Origin: Bacteroidota bacterium
GTDB lineage: Bacteria; Bacteroidota; Bacteroidia; Cytophagales; Spirosomataceae
DNA: 64,000 bases
NCBI GenBank assembly: GCA_020161355.1
Contig: JAIUOF010000014.1
Coordinates: 19,746 to 83,745, forward strand
Direction: 5' to 3'
Part shown: in pieces, positions 49,899 through 60,189 of the stretch
How positions within the stretch are numbered: position 1 is the first letter of the stretch
Layout of the letters: each line of letters starts with the position of its first letter
Made by a program: the position numbers and the translations under genes
Notes under the pieces: model-generated
Databases searched by the model: none
Seen by the model: only the letters and a program-made list of their open reading frames with translations
What the model was told of the DNA's origin: nothing

Positions 49899-52001
49899 CT
49901 ATTTTAGAATCTCAAATGAGCCTTTTCTGTTGATTACTTCACCGTTCTTAAACTTTCCGGTAATTCTGTAGAAAAAAATACCTGATGTCAGTCCAGTTCC
50001 ATTGATAGAGCCATCCCAATTTACGTTACTTTCATCAAGAACATAAATTACTGAGCCATAACGGTCAAATATTTCCATTTTAAATGTTACCAGGTTTTTA
50101 TTTACATTGGCCGATTTGATTTCTAATATATCATTTTTGGAATCCCCGTTTGGTGTAAAAATATTTGGTAATGTAAAGTTTTGAAAAATGGGAATAAAGA
50201 TGGTGTTGGAATGGGCGTATCGGGCGGGATTGGTGCTCGATACAGCCGAAATTCTTAGAGGAGCCTTTGTATCATAAATAGAAATATCAGGAACATAGGT
50301 CTGAAAGTTTGAGGGTTGCGAAGTCGAATCTTTAGAAGTAAGCGAATTTTCATCCAGCCGTATGACATAGTAATTTTGAATGTTATTCTGACTAAACGGT
50401 AGATTGTTTGACCATTGTATGGTTTTATTATCATCGGTACTAAGGAAAATAGAATTAGTTGCCGGGGATGCTTCCGATATTGCATTACAGTTATCCCGAT
50501 AAATCACTTTGTATGATTCAGACTTGTTGACAACAGTTTTGTCAAAAAGACTTTTTGTATTGGGGGCAGAAGAGCTGTCAATTAAATCAAATGTGCCATT
50601 GTTTTCTTTTGACAAAAAAAACATGGTTTTGGCAAGAGGCCAGGTGTTGTTTCGGTCAAAATATACCCTGTTTTGGTTTGAAATTTCGGTATCAATCCAT
50701 ACATCACCAATGGGTTCGGGTTTTTCTTTTGAGGCATCATAGCAGACCTGATTGGAGATAGATTTACCCTTGAATTTTATTGGAGATGGATTATCAATTG
50801 CTGATAATAAGAACGTACTGGAACCGGAAATTGTTTGAACAATCCTGTAGCAATATTCATTTTTACAATTTATTGAATTGTCGGAATATTGAGAAGCGGT
50901 GGCACTAATTGTCGGAACTGTAATTTTTTGAATCTTATTTTCTATTTTCTGAATTTCTTGAGAAGCAATATGAGAAGGAGAAGGAATAGTTCCTAAGAAA
51001 TTATTGGGGTATCTATCCCATGATAAGTTTATCCTTTGAGGAGGTGAAAAAATTAAACCGGAATTGGGATTAATTGGATGAGTGCAAATCTCGGCAGAAC
51101 GTTCTATGCGGTTACAGGCATTTTGCTTTCTTTCTATCAAAAAACAATAAGGGATATTTGAAATATTTAAATTTATTTCATAAACACCAGGCTTAATATC
51201 TTTTATCTCTGTGGGGCCTATTGGACTACCATAAATGTATTTAAAAAGATTATATTGTTTATTTGGATCGGTCTCATTTAAGTATGCACCTGAAAAAGTA
51301 ATTCGTGCTTTATCTGGACTTATTAACTCAACTATTTCAATATTTGGGTTAAAAGGGTAATCCACACCACCAGGATTTGGAAGAGGCAAATTTTCCTCGA
51401 TAGGATTTCCTCCACAGTTTTTTGAAATGTCATTGTAAATCCCCTCAACTTTAAATTTGGAAAAAATATTAAGGTTCAATACGCTTTTTCTATTAGGGTC
51501 ATTCTTAAATATTTTAATTTCATTAAATGGGTTGGTGGTTGTGATTTTGTATAAATCATAGTCATTTATTGGTACATCCGGAATGTTAATTTCAACGGTT
51601 GCAATGTTACACACCGAATAACTATAAACCACATTATTGCCCTTTTTGACATTAATGCTTTTGCACGCCACCATGGTTTTCCCATTTTTTTTGCCAATTT
51701 GCATTATGGTGTAGGTTTTTGGGCGACTATAGATAGAAGAATAATCAAAAGTAGTACTGGCCTGAGCTTGTGACAGGGCCTCTTCCAGGTTTTGATTTTG
51801 ATAGTTGAAAATATATTTGATATCGGTGCCGCCAGATTGATCTGTAACACTTACGATATTTGGAAGACAAACAGAAGAAGAGCTTAAATCAAATTTGCCG
51901 GGTTCATAAGTGCCATCGCTGCAAATCCCCTGAGCATGTGCCTGGAGGATAGTACCCAACGAAAACAACCAGAAAACCGATATTTGAAGTATTTTTATCA
52001 A
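49899..52001 (-). CDS. T9SS type B (CHU_C) sorting-domain protein
   Basis: 700 residues. Signal peptide residues 1-23 (ending AHAQ). A region rich in beta strands (~30-600) contains no enzyme motif I recognise. The last ~90 residues are the gliding-motility-associated C-terminal domain: LPNIFTPNGDSKNDILEIKS, MEIFDRYGSVIYVLDES, NWDGSINGTGLTSGIFFYRI, which directs export by the type IX secretion system to the cell surface. Likely an adhesin or surface-coat protein. No neighbour shows what it binds. Confidence 0.9.
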   Translation of the reverse strand: MIKILQISVFWLFSLGTILQAHAQGICSDGTYEPGKFDLSSSSVCLPNIVSVTDQSGGTDIKYIFNYQNQNLEEALSQAQASTTFDYSSIYSRPKTYTIMQIGKKNGKTMVACKSINVKKGNNVVYSYSVCNIATVEINIPDVPINDYDLYKITTTNPFNEIKIFKNDPNRKSVLNLNIFSKFKVEGIYNDISKNCGGNPIEENLPLPNPGGVDYPFNPNIEIVELISPDKARITFSGAYLNETDPNKQYNLFKYIYGSPIGPTEIKDIKPGVYEINLNISNIPYCFLIERKQNACNRIERSAEICTHPINPNSGLIFSPPQRINLSWDRYPNNFLGTIPSPSHIASQEIQKIENKIQKITVPTISATASQYSDNSINCKNEYCYRIVQTISGSSTFLLSAIDNPSPIKFKGKSISNQVCYDASKEKPEPIGDVWIDTEISNQNRVYFDRNNTWPLAKTMFFLSKENNGTFDLIDSSSAPNTKSLFDKTVVNKSESYKVIYRDNCNAISEASPATNSIFLSTDDNKTIQWSNNLPFSQNNIQNYYVIRLDENSLTSKDSTSQPSNFQTYVPDISIYDTKAPLRISAVSSTNPARYAHSNTIFIPIFQNFTLPNIFTPNGDSKNDILEIKSANVNKNLVTFKMEIFDRYGSVIYVLDESNVNWDGSINGTGLTSGIFFYRITGKFKNGEVINRKGSFEILK

Positions 52002-52110
52002 AACTTTTAAATTCTAATTTTGTTCTTGTAAAAATAGGAGTTTGCCTAATTATTTTTGAGATTTTACTTACAATTAATTACGGTTTGATATTTTTTTAAG
52101 GAAAAATAAT

Positions 52111-52704
52111 ATGTCGGAAAACATTTTTACAAAACGTAGAGAACCATTTACTTTTATGCTTTATGTAGGCATTGGAGGTAGTGCTTTGCTGTTTTTTGTT
52201 ATTTTTCTGCTTTTCCTGAAAAAAGAATTTAACAATGTGGATATTAAAATCACGGTACCGGGTGCGATGTGGCTAAGTACTCTGCTGATTGTGCTTAGCA
52301 GCATGGCGATGAACACTTCAATCAGGAAAATCAATGATCAAAATTTTGGAACCTTTCGTCAGTGGCTTACTTTCAGCTATCTTTTAGGGTTTTTCTTTGT
52401 TTTTTCTCAAATAATAGCATGGATAAAATTACTAAATAAGTCTACACTCGGCCTTAGCCAAAATACAGGTACAGCCTTTTTGTTTGTCCTTTCGCTTTTA
52501 CATGTAATTCACACGGTATTGGGTTTGATTGCTTTTACACTTATTTTGAAAAAAGCCTTTAAAAACAAAAGCTATGTCGATTCTCTCGTTTACAGTGTAA
52601 ATCCACCTAATATATTGAACCTAAGTTTGCTGAGTAAGTTTTGGCATTTTTTGTCAGTACTTTGGGTTATAATTTTCTTATTTTTGATGTATCATGCTTC
52701 ATAA
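52111..52704 (+). CDS. Cytochrome c oxidase subunit III-like membrane protein
   Basis: 197 residues with five membrane helices. The segments TAFLFVLSLLHVIHTVLGLIAF and SLLSKFWHFLSVLWVIIFLFLM match subunit III of heme-copper oxidases, with the conserved His in H-V-I-H and WHFLSVLW. Subunits I and II are not nearby. It overlaps recO by 11 bases and so may be expressed with it. A role in respiratory oxidase assembly or as an orphan subunit is a guess. Confidence 0.82.
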   Translation: MSENIFTKRREPFTFMLYVGIGGSALLFFVIFLLFLKKEFNNVDIKITVPGAMWLSTLLIVLSSMAMNTSIRKINDQNFGTFRQWLTFSYLLGFFFVFSQIIAWIKLLNKSTLGLSQNTGTAFLFVLSLLHVIHTVLGLIAFTLILKKAFKNKSYVDSLVYSVNPPNILNLSLLSKFWHFLSVLWVIIFLFLMYHAS

Positions 52705-53377
52705 ATCAAAAGGGATCGTCATTAGTTTTATTCCTTACCGCGAAACCAGTATAATTGTTAAAATATATACCGAACTTTTCGGAATTCAGACCTATATTGA
52801 AAATGGTGTCAGAAGTGTAAAGGGTAAGAATAGGATTGCTCTATTTCAGCCACTTACATTATTGGACATGGTAGTGTACTATGACAGTAAAAAAGAAATT
52901 CACCGAATTTCTGAAATTAAGTGCAATTATCCATATCAGACCCTCTCAGTCGATATTATTAAAACTACTATTGGGATTTTTATTAATGAAATATTAAGCC
53001 ATAGTTTGAAGGAGCACGAAGCCAATTCTGCACTATTTAGTTTTTTGGAAAACACCTTGCAATATCTTGACCATCAGTCAGCTTATGTTGAAAATTTTCA
53101 TTTGGTTTTTCTGTATAAATTTTGCAATTTTCTGGGCTTTGGACCCGAAAATGCTTCAGAAATAACAGCTCAATTGCTCGAACAGGGTGTACCGGTGAAA
53201 TCTGACGAAAGAGAAGTTTTTGATAGATTTGATAGTTTTAATTTTGGCGATGAAATTAAAATGAGCCGGCAGCTCAGGGCAAAAGTATTAGAGCATTTTT
53301 TGTTTTATTACAAAATGCATCTGGAAGGCTTTGGAGAAATGAAATCTTTAAATGTACTGAGAGAGGTGCTGGACTAA
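52694..53377 (+). CDS. recO: DNA repair protein RecO
   Basis: 227 residues. The N-terminal OB fold (KGIVISFIPYRETSIIVKIYTELFGIQTYIENGVRSVKGKNRIALFQPLTLLD) and the helical C-terminal half fit RecO, which loads RecA with RecF/RecR and anneals SSB-bound strands. The zinc-finger cysteines are absent, as is common in Bacteroidota RecO. The gene overlaps the COX III-like gene by 11 bases. Confidence 0.92.
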   Translation: MLHKSKGIVISFIPYRETSIIVKIYTELFGIQTYIENGVRSVKGKNRIALFQPLTLLDMVVYYDSKKEIHRISEIKCNYPYQTLSVDIIKTTIGIFINEILSHSLKEHEANSALFSFLENTLQYLDHQSAYVENFHLVFLYKFCNFLGFGPENASEITAQLLEQGVPVKSDEREVFDRFDSFNFGDEIKMSRQLRAKVLEHFLFYYKMHLEGFGEMKSLNVLREVLD

Positions 53378-53982
53378 TTTGATTTTTTTCTGGAAAATTT
53401 ATTTTCAGAACCTTCCATTAATCTTTTTATATTGGCTCTGTGGGTAAAAACCAGCAAAACAAAGACCCCAAAAGCTATGGCCGACATATAAAAATCCGGC
53501 GAACCCAGCAGGAAATATATCACAAAAACCAAAGCGGCCAGTAGTGAACCCAATGAAACATACCCGCTTATAATAACTACCAGAATAAACGCCGCTAAAC
53601 TTATCAAAGCTCCCAATGGTGAAACCGCTATAATAACTCCTAAAGAAGTAGCTACTCCCTTTCCGCCTTTAAAGCCTGAAAATATGGGTAGTAAATGCCC
53701 GATAATTGCAATAAGGCCAATTAGAAATGAAGTGGTATCGGGCAACCCAAAATATTTGGCGACTAAAACTGGAATTAGGCCTTTAAACGCATCTACAATC
53801 AAAACAATTATTCCGGCTTTTTTTCCCAGAACTCTAAGTGAATTGGTAGCACCTGCATTTTTGCTGCCGTGTTGCCTGATGTCAATATTATGAAAATAAC
53901 CAGCATACCATACTGCAGTGGGAATTGAACCCATCAGATACGCTGATACGAAAAGAACTATCGTCAAAATCATTAATAACAA
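53374..53982 (-). CDS. plsY: Glycerol-3-phosphate acyltransferase PlsY
   Basis: 202 residues, five membrane helices, with the three PlsY motifs: GSIPTAVWYA, RQHGSKNAGATNSLRVLGKKAG and GFKGGKGVATSLGVI. It transfers the acyl group from acyl phosphate to glycerol-3-phosphate, the first step of phospholipid synthesis. The final codons overlap recO, which is read in the opposite direction, by four bases. ATG 53973 is an alternative start. Confidence 0.97.
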   Translation of the reverse strand: MLLMILTIVLFVSAYLMGSIPTAVWYAGYFHNIDIRQHGSKNAGATNSLRVLGKKAGIIVLIVDAFKGLIPVLVAKYFGLPDTTSFLIGLIAIIGHLLPIFSGFKGGKGVATSLGVIIAVSPLGALISLAAFILVVIISGYVSLGSLLAALVFVIYFLLGSPDFYMSAIAFGVFVLLVFTHRANIKRLMEGSENKFSRKKSN

Positions 53983-54084
53983 AAATCAGTCTGCAATTTA
54001 ATGAAATTGTACGATTTTTATATGAATCTTCTTAAAAAACTTAATAAAGTACTATTAATAAGTAATTTGACGAATTAAAGAAAT

Positions 54085-55944
54085 TTAATTTTTTCCTACT
54101 GACTTTTTCTTCAATGCCAGGTCATGAGCGGTGTCATAATAAGCTCGAAGATTGGTCCAGTCAAACACATCGGAGATGTTTTCGACCTTGTTTCGCTGCA
54201 TAATACGCTCCCTGCGGCTCATGGTTACAAACTTAAACATGATGTTGGCCAGTTGGTCGGCAGCCTGGTCAAAGTTCTTGTCTTTTCGATTTACTACATA
54301 AACACCAACGTTTTCGTGGTCGTCCATGAGTTGCATCATAAAGTCACCAAACCCTGAAAGATCACTCGTAACGGTAGGAATACCTCTTACTACACATTCA
54401 AGAGGAGTATAACCCCAAGGTTCGTAATAACTAGGGAATACACCCAGATGGCATCCTCTTACAAACTGGCTGTACTCAAGGCCGAAAAGCGGATTGGTAG
54501 GCGAAATAAAGTCAGGATGATATACAAATTTGACTCTGTCTTGCTGATGATTCATCAGATTGGTTTTCTGGAAGAAGTCAGATATTTCATCGGGTTGTTT
54601 TAATAGATGCGTAACGGTATGTGGTAGGGTTTTAGTTCTCCAGGTTTGAATGGTTCTCCGTAATCTCAACTGCCAATATTCGCTCACAAACTTGTTAAGG
54701 TCAGGCAAATGCGGGTCTTCGTTGGAGGCTGATTCATAAAAAAGATGCTCGCCTATTTCCCGTTCAATTGATTCACAGGTCTGCCGTATTTCTTCCATTA
54801 CTGCTCTCGATTGAAGTACTTGAGGGTCAATAGAATATACGGGATTTTTAGTGATTAAAAACATTACTACTGTTGTGTCAATCCCCGCTTGGACAATTTT
54901 AAAGTTAAGTCTTTTTAGTGCTTCCAACGTGAGATCGTAGCCTTTATTTTTAAATTCATATCTACCTGATGTGAAGAAATATATAGTATTGTCGAGATCC
55001 CAGGAATAACTCTGGAAGAAATGCCCCATCACAAACTGGTTGATTTTTTGTTTGTATTTAAGATGCAGGTTTTGAAATTCATGCGTAGCGGCGAAACGTG
55101 TTATATTGAGTCCGTTAGGCAAAATTATATCACAAGTTCTGCCAAAAAACACTTCACATTCCTTTGCGGTTACATCACTTACTGTTGTAAGTACGTGGCA
55201 CAGCTGAGCAGATTGTCTTTCGATCCCGGCCTGAGCCTCAATGCCATAATTTTTAGCCTCAAGTTCCCAGTTATATCCGGGGAGTTGTTCGTAGAAGTCA
55301 CTTACATTACCTGCAATATACCTGCCCAACATAGTGGCATGTGTCGTAAAAACAGTGGCAAGGGGCACTTTGTCTTTCCGAAGATCTATTAATGCAGTGG
55401 AGGCCATCCATTCATGGAAATGAGCTACACATTCTTGTTTTTTGGCATATATTTCAACAAAATGACTAACATACTTTCTAATCATTTCACCAAATGCAAT
55501 CACTTTATTTACAAGCTCCTCACAATTGATGGTCGAAATTTTATGTCTTTCCCAAAGATTAAACTTCAAAGCGTCAACAGTAGGTAAAATATTATTAAAG
55601 TCAACTAAAATTATTCTTGGATTACCCGTTACGAGCCATCGGCCATAAAATACATTCAGGCCTTGTTCACGCAAATCCTGTGCTGCTTTAGAAAACACCG
55701 AATCGTCATGGTCTTGTCTTTCAAATTCAATGGCCGCGGTTTGAGGAAAATATGGGCCTATGAGACAATAGTTATCGCCCCATTCATCTACCATTGAGGG
55801 TACTTTTGACCTAATCACTGTATATATCCCACCCACCTGGTTACATACTTCCCATGCTACTTCAAAAAGTATAGGTTTCAGGGTTTCTTTTTTTTCGACT
55901 TTTATGGTCTCCTCTTGTTCCTTTCTAAGTTTTGGAATTGCCAT
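54085..55944 (-). CDS. Glycogen synthase, GT3 family
   Basis: 619 residues. EVAWEVCNQVGGIYTVIRSKVPSMVDEWGDNYCLIGPYFP at the start and YEPWGYTPLECVVRGIPTVTSDLSGFG near the end are the signatures of the animal/fungal-type (GT3) glycogen synthase, which uses UDP-glucose. The general bacterial GT5 enzyme (KTGG motif) is different. Many Bacteroidota carry the GT3 form. It lacks the long N- and C-terminal extensions that carry phosphorylation sites in animals. A terminator sits between it and ruvB. Confidence 0.93.
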   Translation of the reverse strand: MAIPKLRKEQEETIKVEKKETLKPILFEVAWEVCNQVGGIYTVIRSKVPSMVDEWGDNYCLIGPYFPQTAAIEFERQDHDDSVFSKAAQDLREQGLNVFYGRWLVTGNPRIILVDFNNILPTVDALKFNLWERHKISTINCEELVNKVIAFGEMIRKYVSHFVEIYAKKQECVAHFHEWMASTALIDLRKDKVPLATVFTTHATMLGRYIAGNVSDFYEQLPGYNWELEAKNYGIEAQAGIERQSAQLCHVLTTVSDVTAKECEVFFGRTCDIILPNGLNITRFAATHEFQNLHLKYKQKINQFVMGHFFQSYSWDLDNTIYFFTSGRYEFKNKGYDLTLEALKRLNFKIVQAGIDTTVVMFLITKNPVYSIDPQVLQSRAVMEEIRQTCESIEREIGEHLFYESASNEDPHLPDLNKFVSEYWQLRLRRTIQTWRTKTLPHTVTHLLKQPDEISDFFQKTNLMNHQQDRVKFVYHPDFISPTNPLFGLEYSQFVRGCHLGVFPSYYEPWGYTPLECVVRGIPTVTSDLSGFGDFMMQLMDDHENVGVYVVNRKDKNFDQAADQLANIMFKFVTMSRRERIMQRNKVENISDVFDWTNLRAYYDTAHDLALKKKSVGKN

Positions 55945-56000
55945 GAATATAAAAAATTGATATTCAGACTATTGTTACTGTCTGAAATTTGATACATAAA

Positions 56001-56042
56001 AAAATCACTGTGGATGGAATCCTTTAATCCCAACACAGTGAT
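56001..56042 (-). terminator. Rho-independent terminator after ruvB
   Basis: On the minus strand ATCACTGTG (56042-56034) pairs with CACAGTGAT (56012-56004) around a 21-base loop with an inner GGATT/AATCC pair, followed by seven T. It lies between ruvB and the glycogen synthase gene. Confidence 0.8.
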
Positions 56043-56081
56043 AAAAATAAAAATAATATTGGAATAATAATATTTAATCTT

Positions 56082-57110
56082 TTAAAATAACTCACCAGCC
56101 CGATATTTAGGAACAATATTGAGGTGTTTGTAAGCTTTTTCTGTTGCTTCTCTACCCCTTGCAGTTCGCTTCAGGAAACCTTCTTTTATCAAAAATGGCT
56201 CATATACTTCCTCAATGGTTTCGGCTTCCTCGCCAACAGCAGTAGCTATGGTGGAGAGGCCAACGGGGCCGCCTTTGTATTTTTCTACAATTGTCAGAAG
56301 AATTTTGTTGTCCATTTCGTCCAGTCCGTCTTCATCTACTTCAAGGGCAGTTAAAGCCATTTGAGCGATTTCAACCGTGATTCTCCCTTGTCCTTTTACC
56401 TGGGCAAAATCTCTGGTTCGGCGTAACAAATTGTTGGCAATCCTGGGCGTGCCACGGCTCCTTCGGGCAATTTCTGATGCTCCGTTTTCATCGATTGGAG
56501 TATTCAGTATTTCAGAAGAACGCTTTATTATTTTTGCCAATAAAGCTGCATCATAATATTCAAGGCGAGCATTTATTCCAAAACGGGCTCTAAGCGGTGA
56601 GGTTAGTAAACCTGATCGTGTAGTAGCTCCCACTAAAGTAAAAGGATTTAACCCTATTTGTACACTGCGGGCATTGGGACCACTATCCAGCATAATATCG
56701 ATTTTATAATCTTCCATGGCCGAATAGAGATATTCCTCTACAATAGGATTGAGTCGGTGGATTTCATCAATAAACAAAACATCGTTGGATTCCAGAGAGG
56801 TCAATAAACCTGCTAAGTCACTGGGTTTATCAAGGACCGGTCCCGATGTGATTTTTAAACTGGCTCCCAGTTCATTGGCGACAATATGAGATAGCGTAGT
56901 TTTACCAAGACCCGGCGGCCCATGAAGCAGCACATGGTCCAGGGCTTCTTTACGCATTTTAGCCGCTTTAACAAATATCTTCAGGTTTTCCAGAATTTTG
57001 TCCTGACCGGCAAAATCGTCAAAAGATATGGGTCTGAGAGCTTTCTCAATATCCTTATCAACCGGACTCATTCCTTCTGTATTACCTGTTAAAAAATCTT
57101 GACGCATCAA
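56082..57110 (-). CDS. ruvB: Holliday junction branch migration ATPase RuvB
   Basis: 342 residues. Walker A GPPGLGKTT, Walker B DEIHR, the sensor and arginine-finger segment and the C-terminal winged helix (EEVYEPFLIKEGFLKRTARGREAT) are intact. RuvB drives branch migration with RuvA in recombination and repair. A short Bacteroidota-type N-terminus (REDFLTG-like) precedes the DFAGQ motif. Confidence 0.98.
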   Translation of the reverse strand: MMRQDFLTGNTEGMSPVDKDIEKALRPISFDDFAGQDKILENLKIFVKAAKMRKEALDHVLLHGPPGLGKTTLSHIVANELGASLKITSGPVLDKPSDLAGLLTSLESNDVLFIDEIHRLNPIVEEYLYSAMEDYKIDIMLDSGPNARSVQIGLNPFTLVGATTRSGLLTSPLRARFGINARLEYYDAALLAKIIKRSSEILNTPIDENGASEIARRSRGTPRIANNLLRRTRDFAQVKGQGRITVEIAQMALTALEVDEDGLDEMDNKILLTIVEKYKGGPVGLSTIATAVGEEAETIEEVYEPFLIKEGFLKRTARGREATEKAYKHLNIVPKYRAGELF

Positions 57111-57220
57111 ACAATCTGGCTTTTTTGAATTCTATCCAAAAGTACGAATTGTTTTTCAGAAAATCTTTTTAATGATTGGTATTTGGGATTCAGGGAGTGA
57201 AAAATTTGAAAGCTCTGTTT

Positions 57221-59833
57221 TTATTTCAGAACAATTACTGTACCTTTTTTGGTGATTAATTTTCCGGCTATATCATACTTGGGGCGGTAGTTGAGCACAT
57301 AAGGATATAGCTGATTGCCAAATATTTCTCCTTTGACTTTGCCATCCCATTTATCTTTGGGGTCTTTTGATTCAAAAACTACCTCACCCCAACGATTGTA
57401 GATTTTTAGATCATAATCGGTGTAGTTTTCAATATTTATTTCAAAATCAGGATTTAGGTCATCGCCATTAGGTGTAAATACATCAGGAATAAATAGTACC
57501 GGGTCGCAACCGGCAAGGACAGCAAACTTGTCAGAAGTTACACACCCAAAGTTGTTGGTTATTTCATATTTATAAACCGGGGCAGGTATAGCAACTCTAA
57601 ATATGGAATCAGTTCCAATGATTGTGTTGAGGCTTGTCATCCATCGATACGTAAAGGATGTACCTCCTGTTGTGTTGGGATATAACTCTTTGGTTTGCCC
57701 ACTTGAAACGCATACAAAAACGGGATTTGCAAAATTGGTTTTTGGAGCTGGTTTGATAAATATCCTCCCATTGAATTCTACTTCCCGACATTTGGTGGCA
57801 GTGAGATCGTCAATGGCAGGATTTCCTGTATTTACTGTCGGGGGGTTTTTAACGGTTACTATCAATTTAATATCCTGCCAGCCAGATTTGGTAAAAATAT
57901 AACTCGCAGTTTTACCGGTTAACCTGGTGCCATCAGGCATTATCCATTCAAATTCGTTTTTCAATGGGGAGCACACTCCTTCACTGGTAAAAATCGTAGG
58001 CGTATTCATGCAGTTTCCGCTGTAATTTCCAGAAAGTCCGTCACCATCCTGTTTTGGCTTTGCTCCGACCACATTCGGCAATCCTAGCTTTCCAGTTCCA
58101 TCAATTTTGACTCCGGGCTTAACAGACCCTGGTCTGGGATTAAATCCTATGGTATTAGGGCCACCTATTTCGTTAGGAGATTCAATATAGGCCAGATAAT
58201 TTTTATTTTCCAGTGATATATATATCATTTTTTCCCCTTCTTCAATCACAGGTCCCAGCATTACTGCTCCATAGGTGTCTGTATTTGAGCTACTTATGAG
58301 GGTTTTTCCGGCAGGGTTAGCAATTGGAATCTGATATAATTCTGAACTGGCACCACCTTTTAAAGTGATATAAAGCAAGTCATTGTCCTTAGAAAATGCT
58401 ACCCCATATATTTGACTGGGAAGGTCAATCCCGATATCTATAATGTTTGGACCTGAAAGCATTAATGAATTGGGGTCGACACTATATACAGCAATAAAGT
58501 TTCTTTGACCTACGACATAACCAAAAGCCAATCTTCGTTGATTTGGGGACAAAGATATATAGCCATTTTTGCTAATTGTCAAAGCACCCACTCCCATTGG
58601 GTTACTTTCGGTCACAGATATCCCGGTATCCGATATTCTGATGGTACTTACAGTTTCTTTTTTTTGGTTGTAAGAAAATATGGCGTAAGTTGAGTCATCT
58701 TGTGTTCTAAAGCCCACCATTTTTTCACTTACCGGGTATAGGAGAGGTATGTCAAATTCGGTTACAGCACCTTTACTGCCATTATACCTCATGTCAACGA
58801 CTGCGTAGTACAAGGTTTTTTCCGCTGGTTTAACATAATAGACATAATATTCATCATATTTACAGGTGTTACAATTGCCCTTTGGTGTAATCACCAGTCC
58901 CTGTGAAGTGGAAGGAAGGTTCAAATTAAATGCAGACCCGTCTTCTTTCGGGATTACCGAATCATCAATTCCCGAAAAAATCTTTTTGCCATCAGTATAA
59001 AGCACAAGGCTGACATTTTCGTCGTAGGCCATGGCAACGGCCTCGGTGATATTTATTTTACTCGTCGGATTGTTGCTTGAAGGCCCAAATCCCGGATCAT
59101 TCCCTGGTACAGTTTGGTCAAGTTCGCCATCATTTTCCAAAGAATCTTGCGGGGTGGAATCTCCACTAAGGGTGAAACCTAAATTCCCATTTTCTCCAAA
59201 ATACCATTTTTCACCAGATGGGGGATTTTGCTTGTCTTTCAAACAAAATTTCACATTGATTTTGGCAGATCTTGAACATTTTGAATTTTGATCAAAAATT
59301 TTAACACTATAACAGCCGGGTTTATCGACATCAATTGTCTTGGTGGTTTGCCCTCCAGGATACCATAAATAGGTGATATTTCCAGGTGCAATACCTTCAA
59401 ATGGGTCGAGTTTTAAGATATTGTTTTCGCAAACAGTGGTGTCGGCTTCCAGTTTCTTGTTAAAAAGTGGCTGTTGGGGATAATTACCTACGGATAACGA
59501 TATTGAAGCATTTTGCGTACTTCCGTCTGCAAATACCCTGTTTACCCTTACAGTATAATTTGAGGCATTTCTGAAACCATGATTTACGCTTCTTCCTATA
59601 GCCACCCCGCCGTCACCAAAATTCCAGTTTGTAAGCACAGCATTGGTATCAAGGTCAAAAAACTGTGTCAACGGAAAACAGGTGGATTGAGAAGTTGAGG
59701 GAGGTACTGAACTTAAATCAGGATTTATACATGCTACTTTACTGTGATAAATATTTTGCCCAAAAGTATTCATTTGAAGGCTCGCAAAAAGCCCAGTCAA
59801 AAGAATCAAATATTTGAGAAAAAATTTATACAT
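57221..59833 (-). CDS. T9SS type B cargo protein with PKD domain
   Basis: 870 residues with a signal peptide ending NTFGQ. Residues ~55-115 form a PKD domain (TNWNFGDGGVAIGRSVNHGF). The middle (~200-600) alternates strands in a propeller-like order (YVYYVKPAEKTLYYAVVDM, AIFSYNQKKETVSTIRI), and further Ig/PKD-like segments follow. The C-terminus has the CHU_C type IX sorting domain (FIPDVFTPNGDDLNPDFEI, DLKIYNRWGEVVFESKDP). It is divergent from the PorP/SprF gene, a common pairing, and probably forms a surface adhesin or gliding-related structure. Confidence 0.9.
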   Translation of the reverse strand: MYKFFLKYLILLTGLFASLQMNTFGQNIYHSKVACINPDLSSVPPSTSQSTCFPLTQFFDLDTNAVLTNWNFGDGGVAIGRSVNHGFRNASNYTVRVNRVFADGSTQNASISLSVGNYPQQPLFNKKLEADTTVCENNILKLDPFEGIAPGNITYLWYPGGQTTKTIDVDKPGCYSVKIFDQNSKCSRSAKINVKFCLKDKQNPPSGEKWYFGENGNLGFTLSGDSTPQDSLENDGELDQTVPGNDPGFGPSSNNPTSKINITEAVAMAYDENVSLVLYTDGKKIFSGIDDSVIPKEDGSAFNLNLPSTSQGLVITPKGNCNTCKYDEYYVYYVKPAEKTLYYAVVDMRYNGSKGAVTEFDIPLLYPVSEKMVGFRTQDDSTYAIFSYNQKKETVSTIRISDTGISVTESNPMGVGALTISKNGYISLSPNQRRLAFGYVVGQRNFIAVYSVDPNSLMLSGPNIIDIGIDLPSQIYGVAFSKDNDLLYITLKGGASSELYQIPIANPAGKTLISSSNTDTYGAVMLGPVIEEGEKMIYISLENKNYLAYIESPNEIGGPNTIGFNPRPGSVKPGVKIDGTGKLGLPNVVGAKPKQDGDGLSGNYSGNCMNTPTIFTSEGVCSPLKNEFEWIMPDGTRLTGKTASYIFTKSGWQDIKLIVTVKNPPTVNTGNPAIDDLTATKCREVEFNGRIFIKPAPKTNFANPVFVCVSSGQTKELYPNTTGGTSFTYRWMTSLNTIIGTDSIFRVAIPAPVYKYEITNNFGCVTSDKFAVLAGCDPVLFIPDVFTPNGDDLNPDFEINIENYTDYDLKIYNRWGEVVFESKDPKDKWDGKVKGEIFGNQLYPYVLNYRPKYDIAGKLITKKGTVIVLK

Positions 59834-60189
59834 TCACAGTAAAGGTTTTCTAAAATCACTACAAAAAACGTACTATTTTAATTAATATTACTATAAAAAA
59901 CTTCATTTGGTTATCAAAAAATGTCATTTTGCAACATTCCCCGATATTATTCGTATTAATATCTGATGCAAAATTTCAAAACTGATTTGGCAAGTATTTT
60001 GAAATAAGATATTTTCACATGTCATTTTTGAATTTCAAATTTTGTTTGTTGACATTTTTATTTGAAAGATTAAAAATTGCAAATAATTGAAATTCAGGCA
60101 TTTTTAAAGGGTTTGGCTTTTAAAAAATCAGGAAATATTAATTGGAACGGATTTTGCATAACCTAGTTTGATGTTCGTTAATTTCGCTT
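59834..60189. other. Divergent intergenic region between T9SS cargo and porP-like genes
   Basis: No gene in these 356 AT-rich bases. The plus-strand promoter at 60142-60170 drives the porP-like gene; I could not assign the minus-strand promoter with confidence. Confidence 0.5.
60142..60170 (+). promoter_or_regulatory. Promoter of the PorP/SprF-like gene
   Basis: TTG (60142-60144), 19 bases, then TAGTTTG (60164-60170), one base shorter than TAnnTTTG. It lies 20 bases before ATG 60190. Confidence 0.5.
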
